A DNA stretch of 64,000 nt from Streptomyces sp. ALI-76-A (GTDB taxonomy: Bacteria; Actinomycetota; Actinomycetes; Streptomycetales; Streptomycetaceae), in NCBI RefSeq assembly GCF_030287445.1, contig NZ_JASVWB010000002.1:5394001-5458000 (forward strand), written 5' to 3'. The notes beneath the pieces were generated by a model that searched no databases, was not told the origin of the DNA, and worked only from the letters and a program-made list of their open reading frames with translations. Shown in pieces: positions 18,024-27,381 of this stretch. Within the stretch, counting starts at the first letter, position 1. Each line of letters begins with the position of its first letter. Made by a program: the position numbers and the translations under genes.

Positions 18024-18493
18024 GGCCGACCTCCTGTCGGCACGCGGGGGGACGGCTCTGTCCCCCGGGTGCCCTCATGGGGAGGCGTGGCGGAGATCCT
18101 CGACGAGGCGTGAGCGGGATACGCGGGGTGAGCGCGGCGTACGGCGGGGGTGACGGGGGCTGCCTGCGTTCCTGCTGCTGCCCGTGGTGCGCCGATGACG
18201 TGGTGAGGTCCCCTGCCGGCGTGGCGACGAGGCTCCCCGCTGTCGTGCCTTACCTGCCCTGCGTACCCTTCGTGCCCCCGTCGATACGCCTCACCGCCGC
18301 AGCGCGCGGCCTGCGGCGCGGCGGTGAGGCGACCTCGTTGCGGCTCCCGAACGTGTCCCACCGTGTGATTTCCCCCTCGGTATCCACCGCGAAACTGCCG
18401 GGTGCGGGATGCTGGCGATAACGTTCGTTCACTTTCCCGGCCGGTGCGGTACTTGTCGGTACGGATGGATGCAGTCGCTTCATGGAGGCAGTG
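18024..18493. other. Intergenic region upstream of icmB and the lipase gene
   Basis: A divergent intergenic region with no supportable ORF. It should hold both promoters. On the plus strand TTGTCGGTA (18448-18456) lies 38 bases before icmB and resembles half of the damage-promoter motif, but the -10 position reads TGCAGT, so I do not call it. I see no hairpin or riboswitch. Confidence 0.45.
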
Positions 18494-18910
<417 letters not shown>

Positions 18911-19044
18911 ACGGTCGGGGCGCAGGTCGGCGCGGCACACCGATCGGCGGTCGTACCGTGCCGGCCGGCCGGTGCGGCCGTTGTCCGGGGGCTCGGTGCC
19001 CAGGTCCCGGTTCGGCGTGAACGGCCTCGTCCTCGGGCCCGTCC

Positions 19045-20691
19045 TCAGGCGCCGGACGGTTCGGGAGGCCGCACCGTCCCCAGTTCCTCCTGCATTGCCG
19101 CGCGCAGCCGCAAGGTCGTCACCAGGCGCTGGAACGCCTCCGCCCAGTAGCCCCCGGCTCCTGGACTCGCGTCCTCCGGTTCGTCCGGGACCGCCAGCAG
19201 TCCGTCGAGGCGGCTCGCCTCGGAGGGGTCGAGGCAGCGCTCCGCCAGGCCCATCACTCCGCTGAAACTCCATGGGTAGCTCCCCGCGTCCCGTGCGATG
19301 TTGAGGGCGTCGACCACGGCCCGTCCGAGTGGCGCGGACCACGGCACCGCGCACACTCCGAGCAACTGGAACGCCTCGGACAGACCGTGGGCCGCGATGA
19401 ACCCGGCCACCCAGTCGGCCCGCTCGACGGCGTCGAGCGTGCCGAGCAGCTTGGCCCGCTCGGCCAGGGACACCGCCCCCGGCCCACCGGCCTCGGGTGC
19501 CGCGGGCGCCCCGAGCAGGGCCCTCGCCCACTCCGCGTCCCGCTGCCGTACCGCCGCCCGGCACCATGCCGCGTGCAGGTCGCCCTGCCAGTCGTCGGCC
19601 ACCGGCAGCGCCACGATCTCCCTCGGGGTACGGCCGCCGAGCCGTCCCGGCCAGGTGCGGAGCGGGGCGGCCTCCACCAGCTGGCCGAGCCACCACGACC
19701 GTTCACCCCGCCCCGCCGGGGCCTTCGCTGTCACCCCGTCGGCCTCCATGCCCGGATCGCACTCGTGCGGCGCCTCGATCAGGAGGGCCGGGGTGTCCCC
19801 GGTGTGGTCGACGGCCACACAGGCCCCGGCGCGCACCGCCATCCGCGCGGCGAGCGCCGAGCCGGGCAGCGCCGACAGCAGCTCCGCCGCCGTCGCCCGT
19901 ACGTTGCGGCTGCGGTCGGTCAGCGCCTGCTCAAGGAACGGCTCGTCGTCCGCGGCCAGGCCCGAGCGCAGGGAGTCAAGGAACATCAGCCGGTCCTCGG
20001 CCCGTTCCGTCGCCCAGGTCGTCGTGAGCAGCTCGCGCGCGGCGGCGGGCTCCCGGGCGCGGAGCGCCGCGAGCAGCGCCACCCGCTCGGCGAACAGGCC
20101 CTCCCGCCACAGCTGCCGGATCCGCTCGGCGTCCTCCGCGTGCGGCAGGGCCGCGCCCCCGCCCGGTGTCGCGCGCAGGGCGAACCGCCAGTCGGGGTTC
20201 AGCCGGGCGAGCCACACCGCGCGCGGCCCCGCGAACGCCAGCGCCGCCGGCCGCAGATCCGTACGCCCGCGGGCCGCGTCCAGCAGCGCGGGCAGCAGCT
20301 CGGGGGGAGCGGCGAAGCCGCGGGCGTTCGCCGTCGCCAGCCACTGCGGCAGCAGCTCCATCAGGTCCGGCGCCGTGCCCCGGCGGCCCCCGCCGCCCGC
20401 GCCGGGGCGGTCGGCCAGCAGCATCGCCAGCCTGCGGGCCGCCGCGGCGGGCGGCCGGGGGCGCGGGTCCCCGGCCGCCGGTTCCGGCAGCCGGGCCGCC
20501 CGCCCGGGCCGCAGGCCGGCCCGGCGGCGTACGGTCTCCGCCGCCGCCGCGTCCAGCAGGGCGAGCGGGGCCTGCCGGCCGGGCGGGCAGCCCGGTGGGG
20601 TGCGCCGCTCCGTCCCGAGCAGGGCGGTCGTGACAAGTTCCTCCCAGGCACCCGTCGCGGGCGCTTCCGCAGGAGCTGAGGTCCTGGTCAT
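19045..20691 (-). CDS. DUF5691 protein of the MoxR/VWA/SWIM cluster
   Basis: 548 residues from ATG 20691 behind GAGAGGAA. The sequence is helical, Ala/Arg/Leu-rich, with the family's opening ATGAWEELVTTALLGTERR and repeated LARLNPDWRFALR / WRFALRATPGG-type helices. No catalytic motif, signal or span is visible. DUF5691 proteins are known mainly by their position beside SWIM, MoxR, DUF5682 and VWA genes. It lies 136 bp downstream of the SWIM gene on the same strand and is presumably co-transcribed with it from the promoter at 22192-22213. A scaffold or adaptor role is inference only. Confidence 0.85.
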   Translation of the reverse strand: MTRTSAPAEAPATGAWEELVTTALLGTERRTPPGCPPGRQAPLALLDAAAAETVRRRAGLRPGRAARLPEPAAGDPRPRPPAAAARRLAMLLADRPGAGGGGRRGTAPDLMELLPQWLATANARGFAAPPELLPALLDAARGRTDLRPAALAFAGPRAVWLARLNPDWRFALRATPGGGAALPHAEDAERIRQLWREGLFAERVALLAALRAREPAAARELLTTTWATERAEDRLMFLDSLRSGLAADDEPFLEQALTDRSRNVRATAAELLSALPGSALAARMAVRAGACVAVDHTGDTPALLIEAPHECDPGMEADGVTAKAPAGRGERSWWLGQLVEAAPLRTWPGRLGGRTPREIVALPVADDWQGDLHAAWCRAAVRQRDAEWARALLGAPAAPEAGGPGAVSLAERAKLLGTLDAVERADWVAGFIAAHGLSEAFQLLGVCAVPWSAPLGRAVVDALNIARDAGSYPWSFSGVMGLAERCLDPSEASRLDGLLAVPDEPEDASPGAGGYWAEAFQRLVTTLRLRAAMQEELGTVRPPEPSGA

Positions 20692-20827
20692 ACGTTCCTC
20701 TCGGTGCCTCTTCGGGTGGTGCCTGGGAGTGGTTGAAGGGGCACGTGGTCCGGGTGTCCAGTGAGAGGGGACACATGCGTGAAATGAGGGAAGGAAGGTG
20801 GATTGCCGGACGAACGCGCAGGTCGGG

Positions 20828-22183
20828 TCAGCACAGGGCCACCGCCTCGCCGGTCCCCTGCGGCCAGGCCGTCAGCGGGGTGAAGCCGCGGTGGCCGCAC
20901 TCGCCGAAGACCGTGACCGGGGCCCCGCCGGACAGGGAGACCAGCCGCCACAGGCCCGGACGGGACCGCGCGGCGGACGTCAGCGGCAGCGCCGTGTCCC
21001 CGCCGGCGTCCACCAGCTGCCAGGAGTCGCCGTCCGGGGCCGGGACGACCCCCTCCAGCGTCACCGGCACGGCGTCCAGCCAGGGGTCCTCCCGCAGTGC
21101 CTCGCCGTACCGGGCGGCGGCCTCGGCCGGGGTCACCCCCGGCGGGCGTACCGCCGCGGGAGCGGGCGGGGCGAACCGCTCGCCCAGGGCCGCCCGCGGC
21201 TGTCCGGCACCCGGATACGCCGACACCTCCGCGTCCAGGACCAGCCCGACCGGCAGTACGAGCTCCGGCGCGCGGCCGGCGGCGCCGTAGGAGAGCAGCA
21301 GGGCCGTACGGCCCGAATCGGCGCCGTGGAGCCATATGCGGCGGATGGTCAGCCGGGCGTCCGCGGTGTCGTACTGGGCGAGGACCAGCCAGTGGTCCCG
21401 CAGCGGCGGGCCGTCCGCCGAGGCGGGCAGGCCGACACGGGAACGGACCGTCGCCGCGAGGCCCTCGGGCAACCGCTCCCGGCGCAGCCAGCCCTGGTCG
21501 AGGAGGTGGAGGAGAGCGCACTCCTCCAGCAGACGCACCGGCCAGCCCGGCCCGGACGACGGGATCGCCCCCAACTCCCGCACCCGCGCGGCCAGCCCGG
21601 GGGCCTGGGCGTCGACCATGCGGGCCGCGGTCTCCTCCCACAGCTCGTACCCCGCCTGTTCCGCGCCCGCGAGGCCGCCGCGCAGCAGGTCCGCCAGCCG
21701 CTGTTCCAGCTCCGTGGCCCCCGCGGTGATCCGCTCGGCCCGGCGCTCCGCCCGGCGCCGCGCCGCCTCCGGATCACCGGAACCGGACGGGGAACCGGCC
21801 CCCTCCGCCGTCCGCTGCTCCGCCGCGCGCTTCCTTCTCCCCTCTATCCACTCCCCGGCCCACCCGGGCGGCTCTCCGGGCGGCACCGCGCCGTCCCCGC
21901 CCGCCCAGAGCAGCAGCAGCCCCAGCGCGTGCTTGCACGGGAACTTCCGGCTCGGACAACTGCACCTGTACGCCGGGCCGGACGCGTCCGCGAGGTCCAC
22001 GACCGTCTGATACGGCCTGCCGCCACTGCCCTTGCACAGCCCCCACACCGTCCCCTCGCCGGCACTGCCCGCCTCGGACCACGGCCCGGCCGCCCCGAGT
22101 TTGCTGCCCGCTTTGCGTGACGCGGCGTCAGGAGCCAGTGACAGCACCTGGTCCGCGCTCCAGCGCACCCCCTGCTCAGTCAT
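20828..22183 (-). CDS. SWIM zinc-finger protein
   Basis: 451 residues from ATG 22183. The SWIM motif C-x-C-x6-C-x-H is intact: Cys74, Cys76, Cys83 and His85 in YRCSCPSRKFPCKHALG. The remaining ~350 residues are a helical, Arg/Glu-rich region (EAARRRAERRAERITAG...) and a beta-containing C terminus. SWIM domains bind DNA or proteins. The ATG follows a TACCTT -10 element by only eight bases and has no usable Shine-Dalgarno, so the mRNA is probably leaderless. A longer TTG start at 22213 would place the start inside the promoter and is rejected. Confidence 0.9.
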   Translation of the reverse strand: MTEQGVRWSADQVLSLAPDAASRKAGSKLGAAGPWSEAGSAGEGTVWGLCKGSGGRPYQTVVDLADASGPAYRCSCPSRKFPCKHALGLLLLWAGGDGAVPPGEPPGWAGEWIEGRRKRAAEQRTAEGAGSPSGSGDPEAARRRAERRAERITAGATELEQRLADLLRGGLAGAEQAGYELWEETAARMVDAQAPGLAARVRELGAIPSSGPGWPVRLLEECALLHLLDQGWLRRERLPEGLAATVRSRVGLPASADGPPLRDHWLVLAQYDTADARLTIRRIWLHGADSGRTALLLSYGAAGRAPELVLPVGLVLDAEVSAYPGAGQPRAALGERFAPPAPAAVRPPGVTPAEAAARYGEALREDPWLDAVPVTLEGVVPAPDGDSWQLVDAGGDTALPLTSAARSRPGLWRLVSLSGGAPVTVFGECGHRGFTPLTAWPQGTGEAVALC

Positions 22184-22191
22184 GTCTCCGA

Positions 22192-22214
22192 AGGTAGATC
22201 CCCCCACTGACAAT
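22192..22214 (-). promoter_or_regulatory. Damage-type promoter driving the SWIM-DUF5691 unit
   Basis: On the minus strand the order is TTGTCAGTG, eight bases (GGGGGATC), then TACCTT. This is a full match to the RecA-NDp/PafBC consensus TTGTCRGTG-N8-TAnnnT. The element also forms the left arm of a perfect 12-bp inverted repeat (CCCACTGACAAT at 22203-22214 against ATTGTCAGTGGG at 22250-22261). Confidence 0.82.
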
Positions 22215-22249
22215 CGGCCGTTCGAGCGCGTTCGTGCAGGTCAGAACGC

Positions 22250-22273
22250 ATTGTCAGTGGGATGGTGCACGGT
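22250..22273 (+). promoter_or_regulatory. Opposite-facing TTGTCAGTG element upstream of the MoxR gene
   Basis: ATTGTCAGTGGG (22250-22261) is the right arm of the 12-bp inverted repeat and faces the MoxR gene. Eight bases on, the -10 position reads CACGGT, which keeps only the A and final T of TAnnnT. It is therefore a good upstream element with a weak -10. Confidence 0.55.
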
Positions 22274-22316
22274 GGACACCAGATCCGAACCGGCCGAGCT
22301 GGAGGGGGACTCAGCC

Positions 22317-23447
22317 ATGACTGTGTCTGCAGCACCTACGTCCGCGCACCTGCCAGAGCAGGAGCCGACCGAGGCGTTGCGTCCGCACGCCGAGGACGCC
22401 TTCGCCGAGGAACTCGCCGCGCTCGCCGCGCAGGACGACCGTCCGCGCCCGGCCCGCTGGAAGCTGTCGCCGTGGGCCGTCGCCACCTATCTCCTCGGCG
22501 GCACCCTGCCGGACGGCACGGTGATCACGCCGAAGTACGTCGGCCCGCGCCGCATCGTCGAGGTCGCCGTCACCACCCTCGCCACCGACCGCGCCCTGCT
22601 CCTGCTCGGTGTGCCCGGCACCGCGAAGACCTGGGTGTCCGAGCACCTGGCCGCCGCGGTCAGCGGCGACTCCACCCTGCTGGTGCAGGGCACCGCCGGC
22701 ACCCCGGAGGAGGCCATCCGGTACGGCTGGAACTACGCGCAGCTGCTCGCCCACGGTCCCAGCCGGGACGCCCTGGTCCCCAGCCCCGTCATGCGGGCGA
22801 TGGCCGAGGGAATGACGGCCCGCGTCGAGGAACTGACCCGTATCCCGGCCGACGTCCAGGACACGCTCATCACCATCCTGTCGGAGAAGACGCTGCCGAT
22901 ACCGGAGCTGGGCCAGGAGGTGCAGGCGGTCCGCGGGTTCAACCTGATCGCGACGGCCAACGACCGCGACCGCGGGGTCAACGACCTGTCCAGCGCCCTG
23001 CGCCGCCGCTTCAACACGGTGGTGCTGCCGCTGCCGGAGAGCGTCCAGGCCGAGGTCGACATCGTCTCCCGGCGCGTCGACCAGCTCGGCCGTTCCCTCG
23101 ACCTGCCGGCCGCGCCCGACGGCATCGACGAGATCCGCCGCGTGGTGACCGTCTTCCGCGAGCTGCGCGACGGCGTCACGTCCGACGGCCGCACCAAGCT
23201 GAAGTCGCCCAGCGGCACCCTGTCGACGGCGGAGGCGATCTCCGTCGTCACCGGCGGCCTCGCCCTGGCCGCGCACTTCGGCGACGGCGTGCTGCGGGCC
23301 GGCGATGTCGCCGCGGGCATCCTCGGCGCCGTCGTCCGCGACCCCGCGTCCGACCGGGTCGTGTGGCAGGAGTACCTGGAGGCGGTCGTCCGCGAGCGCG
23401 AGGGCTGGACGGACTTCTACCGGGCCTGCCGGGAGGTGAGCGCGTGA
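22317..23447 (+). CDS. MoxR-family AAA+ ATPase
   Basis: 376 residues from ATG 22317 behind GGAGGGGGA. Walker A is GVPGTAKT (98-105, Lys104). The acidic Walker B equivalent lies in VEELTRIPADVQDTL, sensor 1 in LIATANDRDRG and the arginine-finger region in SSALRRRFNTVVLPLPES. A ~90-residue N-terminal extension precedes the AAA core. MoxR ATPases typically work with a VWA-domain partner to remodel or load metal into a client, and the VWA gene is four genes on (26095). Together with DUF5682 and the micro-ORF it forms a tight plus-strand operon. Confidence 0.92.
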   Translation: MTVSAAPTSAHLPEQEPTEALRPHAEDAFAEELAALAAQDDRPRPARWKLSPWAVATYLLGGTLPDGTVITPKYVGPRRIVEVAVTTLATDRALLLLGVPGTAKTWVSEHLAAAVSGDSTLLVQGTAGTPEEAIRYGWNYAQLLAHGPSRDALVPSPVMRAMAEGMTARVEELTRIPADVQDTLITILSEKTLPIPELGQEVQAVRGFNLIATANDRDRGVNDLSSALRRRFNTVVLPLPESVQAEVDIVSRRVDQLGRSLDLPAAPDGIDEIRRVVTVFRELRDGVTSDGRTKLKSPSGTLSTAEAISVVTGGLALAAHFGDGVLRAGDVAAGILGAVVRDPASDRVVWQEYLEAVVREREGWTDFYRACREVSA

Positions 23448-23528
23448 GCGGCGGCGGGTGCGCGGCGCCGGGCGGCGCGCGGGGTGAGCGGCCCGGGGCA
23501 TCTCCGGGCGGTCCGGGAGGGGGACAGG

Positions 23529-25946
23529 GTGACAGGCGCTGACGAGTCCGGGAGCGGGTGGCCCGGGGAGGGACCGCTGCTGCTCGGGGTGCGGCACCAC
23601 GGACCGGGTTCCGCGCGGGCCGTGCGGGCGGCGCTGAGCGCGGCCCGGCCGCGGGTGGTCCTGATCGAGGGGCCGCCCGAGGCGGACGCGCTGATCCCGC
23701 TGGCCGCCGACGAGGACATGCGGCCGCCGGTCGCCCTGCTCGCCCACGCGGTGGACGAGCCCGGCCGGTCGGCGTTCTGGCCGATGGCCGAGTTCTCGCC
23801 GGAGTGGGTCGCGATCCGCTGGGCCGTGGAGCAGGACGTCCCGGCCCACTTCATCGACCTGCCGGCCACCCACACGCTGGCCTGGATGAGGGACGGGGAG
23901 AAGGACGCCGAGGCGGAGAAGAGCGAGCCTGAGGCCGGGGGTGAGCAGGCCGAGGGGGAGAAGGCCGGGCAGGAGGCGGCCGGGTCGGACGCCGGGGCCA
24001 ACATCCGCGTCGACCCGCTGGCCGTGCTCGCCGAGGCCGCCGGCTACGACGATCCCGAGCGCTGGTGGGAGGACGTCGTCGAGCACCGGGGGCCGGGCGA
24101 CGGGGACGCCTTCGCCCCGTTCGTCGCGCTCGAGGAGGCCATGGGGGCGCTGCGGGACACGTACGGCAGCGGCGGGCATGACCGGGACCTCGTCCGTGAG
24201 GCGTTCATGCGCCTCCAGGTGCGGGACGCGCGACGCCGGTACGGGGACGGCGTCGCGGTGGTCTGCGGGGCCTGGCACGTGCCCGCGTTGCGGCACCGGA
24301 CCACCGTCGCCGCCGACAGGGCACTGCTCAAGGGACTGCCCAAGGTCAAGACGGACATGACCTGGGTGCCGTGGACGTACCGCAGGCTGTCCCGGCGCAG
24401 CGGATACGGCGCGGGCATCGAGTCACCGGGCTGGTACGGACATTTGTTCGGCGCACCGGACCGTCCGGTCGAGCGGTGGCTGACCAGGGTGGCGGGGCTG
24501 CTGCGGCAGGAGGACCGGCTCGTGTCCTCGGCGCACGTCATCGAGGCGGTGCGGCTGGCCGAGACCCTCGCGGTGATGCGCGGCCGTCCGCTGCCCGGTC
24601 TGAGCGAGACGACCGACGCCGTGCGGGCGGTGATGTGCGACGGCTCGGACGTGCCACTGGCGCTGGTGCACGACCGGCTCGTCGTGGGAGACGTGCTCGG
24701 CGAGGTGCCGGCCGCCGCGCCGGCGGTGCCGTTGCAGCGGGACCTCGACCGCACCCAGCGCAGACTGCGGCTCAGGCCGGAGGCGCTGGAGCGCGAGCTG
24801 GAACTCGACCTGCGCAAGGACACCGACGCCGAACGCAGCAGGCTGCTGCACCGGCTGCGGCTGCTCGGTGTGGCGTGGGGCGAACCGGCCTCCTCGCGCG
24901 GCAGCACGGGCACCTTCCGGGAGACCTGGCGGCTCAGGTGGGAGCCGGAGCTGGCCGTGCGGGTCGCCGAGGCCGGGGTGTGGGGCACGACCGTGCTCGG
25001 CGCCGCGACCGCCAAGGCCGAGTCCGACGCGGCCGGCGCCCAGGGACTCGCCGACGTCACGGCCCTGGCGGAGCACTGCCTGCTGGCCGACCTGCCGGAC
25101 GCGCTCCCCACCGTGATGCGGATCCTCGCCGACCGGGCGGCCCTCGACGCCGACGTCGGCCACCTCGCCCAGGCCCTGCCCGCCCTGGTCCGCTCCCTGC
25201 GCTACGGCGACGTACGGGGCACCGACACGGCGGCGTTGACGGAGGTCGCCGCGGGCCTCGCGGAGCGGATCTTCGTCGGCCTGCCCCCGGCCTGCACCGC
25301 GCTCGACCCGGACGCGGCCGAGGAGATGCGCCGCCACCTCGACGCGGTGCACGGGGCGGTGGGACTCCTGGCCGGCGCCGCCCCGCCGGCCCACGGCGAC
25401 CTGCGGGGGCGCTGGCACACGGTGCTCGGCGTGCTGTCCGGGCGGGACACCGTGCCCGGGGTGATCCGCGGGCGCGCGGTACGGCTGCTGCTGGACAGCG
25501 GGGAACTGGCTCAGGACGAGGCGGCCCGGCTCATGGGACTCGTGCTGTCGCCGGGCACCCCGCCGGGGGACGCGGCCGCGTGGATCGAGGGCTTCGTCGG
25601 CGGCGGCTCCGGCGGCGGGATGCTCCTGGTGCACGACGAGCGGCTGCTCGGGCTGGTCGACGCCTGGCTGACCGGCGTGCCGGCCGAGGCGTTCACCGAC
25701 GTCCTGCCCCTGCTGCGACGCACGTTCTCGGCGTACGAGGCGGGTGTGCGCCGGACACTCGGCGAACTGGTCCGGCGTGGTCCGGGGCAGCGGGGGAACA
25801 CGACGGCGACCGGATCCGGCATTCCCGGCTTCGCACCCGACCTCGACGGCGAGCGCGCGGACGCCGTGCTGCCCGTCGTGCGGTTGCTGCTGGGCCTGGA
25901 CGGGCCGGAAGAGACCGCGGGCAACGATCTGGTGGGGGTGGCGTGA
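23529..25946 (+). CDS. DUF5682 protein of the MoxR/VWA cluster
   Basis: 805 residues from GTG 23529, chosen because GGAGGGGGACAGG lies directly upstream; a GTG at 23484 would add 15 residues. The family signature is at the N terminus: LLLGVRHHGPGSARAVRAAL, then VVLIEGPPEADALIPLA and PVALLAHAVDEPGRSAFWPMAEFSPEWVAIRWA. This part resembles TraB/ChaN-like folds with a conserved HHGPGS. A low-complexity acidic insert spans about 125-165. The rest is helical repeat-like. The function is unknown; conserved His, Glu and Asp positions suggest an enzymatic N-terminal domain. Its stop overlaps the next start (TGATG). Confidence 0.88.
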   Translation: MTGADESGSGWPGEGPLLLGVRHHGPGSARAVRAALSAARPRVVLIEGPPEADALIPLAADEDMRPPVALLAHAVDEPGRSAFWPMAEFSPEWVAIRWAVEQDVPAHFIDLPATHTLAWMRDGEKDAEAEKSEPEAGGEQAEGEKAGQEAAGSDAGANIRVDPLAVLAEAAGYDDPERWWEDVVEHRGPGDGDAFAPFVALEEAMGALRDTYGSGGHDRDLVREAFMRLQVRDARRRYGDGVAVVCGAWHVPALRHRTTVAADRALLKGLPKVKTDMTWVPWTYRRLSRRSGYGAGIESPGWYGHLFGAPDRPVERWLTRVAGLLRQEDRLVSSAHVIEAVRLAETLAVMRGRPLPGLSETTDAVRAVMCDGSDVPLALVHDRLVVGDVLGEVPAAAPAVPLQRDLDRTQRRLRLRPEALERELELDLRKDTDAERSRLLHRLRLLGVAWGEPASSRGSTGTFRETWRLRWEPELAVRVAEAGVWGTTVLGAATAKAESDAAGAQGLADVTALAEHCLLADLPDALPTVMRILADRAALDADVGHLAQALPALVRSLRYGDVRGTDTAALTEVAAGLAERIFVGLPPACTALDPDAAEEMRRHLDAVHGAVGLLAGAAPPAHGDLRGRWHTVLGVLSGRDTVPGVIRGRAVRLLLDSGELAQDEAARLMGLVLSPGTPPGDAAAWIEGFVGGGSGGGMLLVHDERLLGLVDAWLTGVPAEAFTDVLPLLRRTFSAYEAGVRRTLGELVRRGPGQRGNTTATGSGIPGFAPDLDGERADAVLPVVRLLLGLDGPEETAGNDLVGVA

Positions 25947-26098
25947 TGACGACCGACTGTCTGAGTGAGCCGAGAGAGCGGACCGAAACGGCGGACACCG
26001 CCGGGGAGGGGCACCGGGCGCACGAGGCGGAGCGCCCGGCGACGACCGTCCCGGTGATGCCGCTCTGGGAACGGCTGCACACGGGGGTGCGCGGATGA
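25946..26098 (+). CDS. 50-residue micro-ORF coupled between DUF5682 and VWA genes
   Basis: ATG 25946-25948 overlaps the DUF5682 stop (TGATG) and its own TGA overlaps the VWA start (ATGA), so it is chained on both sides and hard to explain as chance. The peptide is hydrophilic and Glu/Arg/Thr-rich, begins MTTDCLSEPRERTE and ends with a more ordered VPVMPLWERLHTGVRG. There is no span, signal or zinc motif beyond a single Cys5. It may be a translational coupler or a small subunit of the complex. I do not recognise a family. Confidence 0.6.
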   Translation: MTTDCLSEPRERTETADTAGEGHRAHEAERPATTVPVMPLWERLHTGVRG

Positions 26099-27381
26099 CC
26101 GGACCAGGGACGACCGGGCCAGGGACGACCGGGCCAGGGACGACCGGGCCAGGGACGACGGGACCAGGGACGACGGCCGGGCCGGAGGCGGGGCCGGGGG
26201 CGGTCACCGGATCCCGGGTGACGGCCGAGTCGGTGGACTCGGGGCGGGAGCGGCTGCGGCGCTGGCGGCTCGTGCTCGGTGGTGACACGGCGGACGGCAC
26301 CGGCTGCGCGCTCTCCGGAAAGGACGCCGCGATGGACGGGGCGCTCACCGCGCTCTACGGGAAGGGGGACAAACCGCCGGCCGGGCGGGACCGCGCGGCG
26401 GGGCTCGGGGCGTCGGCGCCGTCCGTGGCGCGCTGGCTCGGGGACATCCGGACGTACTTCCCGTCCTCCGTCGTCCAGGTGATGCAGCGCGACGCCATCG
26501 ACCGGCTCGGACTGTCCACGCTGCTGCTGGAGCCGGAGATGCTGGAGGCGGTGGAAGCCGACGTGCATCTCGTCGGCACGCTGCTCTCCCTCAACAAGGC
26601 CATGCCGGAGACCACGAAGGAGACGGCGCGCAAGGTCGTCCGCAAGGTCGTCGAGGACCTGGAGAAGCGGCTCGCCACCCGTACCCGGGCCACCCTCACC
26701 GGTGCCCTCGACCGCAGTGCCCGGATCAACCGGCCGCGCCACCACGACATCGACTGGAACCGCACCGTCGCGGCCAACCTCAAGCACTACCTGCCGGAAT
26801 ACCGGACGATCGTGCCGGAGCGGCTCATCGGATACGGGCGCGCGTCCCGGTCGGTGAAGAAGGACGTCATCCTCTGCATCGACCAGTCGGGGTCGATGGC
26901 GGCGTCCGTCGTCTACGCGTCCGTGTTCGGGGCCGTGCTGGCGTCGATGCGGTCGATCGACACGCGTCTCGTCGTCTTCGACACCGCCGTCGTCGACCTC
27001 ACCGACCAGCTCGACGACCCGGTCGACGTGCTGTTCGGCACGCAGCTCGGCGGCGGTACGGACATCAACCGGGCGCTCGCCTACTGCCAGTCGCAGATCA
27101 CCCGGCCCGCCGAGACGGTGGTCGTGCTGATCAGCGACCTCTACGAAGGGGGCATACGGCGGGAGATGCTCAAGCGGGTCGCGGCGATGAAGGCCTCGGG
27201 GGTGCAGTTCGTGACGCTGCTCGCGCTGTCCGACGAAGGGGCGCCCGCCTACGACCGGGAGCACGCGGCCGCGCTCGCCGCCCTGGGCGCACCGGCGTTC
27301 GCCTGCACCCCCGACCTGTTCCCGGAGGTGATGGCGGCGGCGATCGAGAAGCGGCCGCTGCCGATACCGGAGACCGCGTGA
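26095..27381 (+). CDS. VWA-domain protein, MoxR partner
   Basis: 428 residues from ATG 26095. Five GPGTT repeats open the protein, then a helical region (50-250) with SVARWLGDIRTYFPSSVVQVMQ. The VWA domain starts near 256, with the MIDAS DQSGS (263-267), the threonine in GGGTDINRAL and the aspartate in VLISDLYEGG, so metal binding should be intact. VWA partners of MoxR ATPases bind the client or metal cofactor. It is the last gene of the plus-strand operon and is translationally coupled to the micro-ORF. Confidence 0.92.
   Translation: MTGPGTTGPGTTGPGTTGPGTTGPGTTAGPEAGPGAVTGSRVTAESVDSGRERLRRWRLVLGGDTADGTGCALSGKDAAMDGALTALYGKGDKPPAGRDRAAGLGASAPSVARWLGDIRTYFPSSVVQVMQRDAIDRLGLSTLLLEPEMLEAVEADVHLVGTLLSLNKAMPETTKETARKVVRKVVEDLEKRLATRTRATLTGALDRSARINRPRHHDIDWNRTVAANLKHYLPEYRTIVPERLIGYGRASRSVKKDVILCIDQSGSMAASVVYASVFGAVLASMRSIDTRLVVFDTAVVDLTDQLDDPVDVLFGTQLGGGTDINRALAYCQSQITRPAETVVVLISDLYEGGIRREMLKRVAAMKASGVQFVTLLALSDEGAPAYDREHAAALAALGAPAFACTPDLFPEVMAAAIEKRPLPIPETA
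26098..26172. repeat. 15-bp in-frame tandem repeat at the VWA gene start
   Basis: Five copies of a 15-bp unit (CCGGGCCAGGGACGA and variants) encode GPGTT five times right after the VWA start codon. The unit is a multiple of three, so copy changes keep the frame. Confidence 0.85.

Noticed and set aside
18448..18470. TTGTCGGTA-N8-TGCAGT upstream of icmB as a damage promoter
   Set aside because: The last base of the upstream element and the key A of the -10 do not fit, and icmB has no link to DNA damage.
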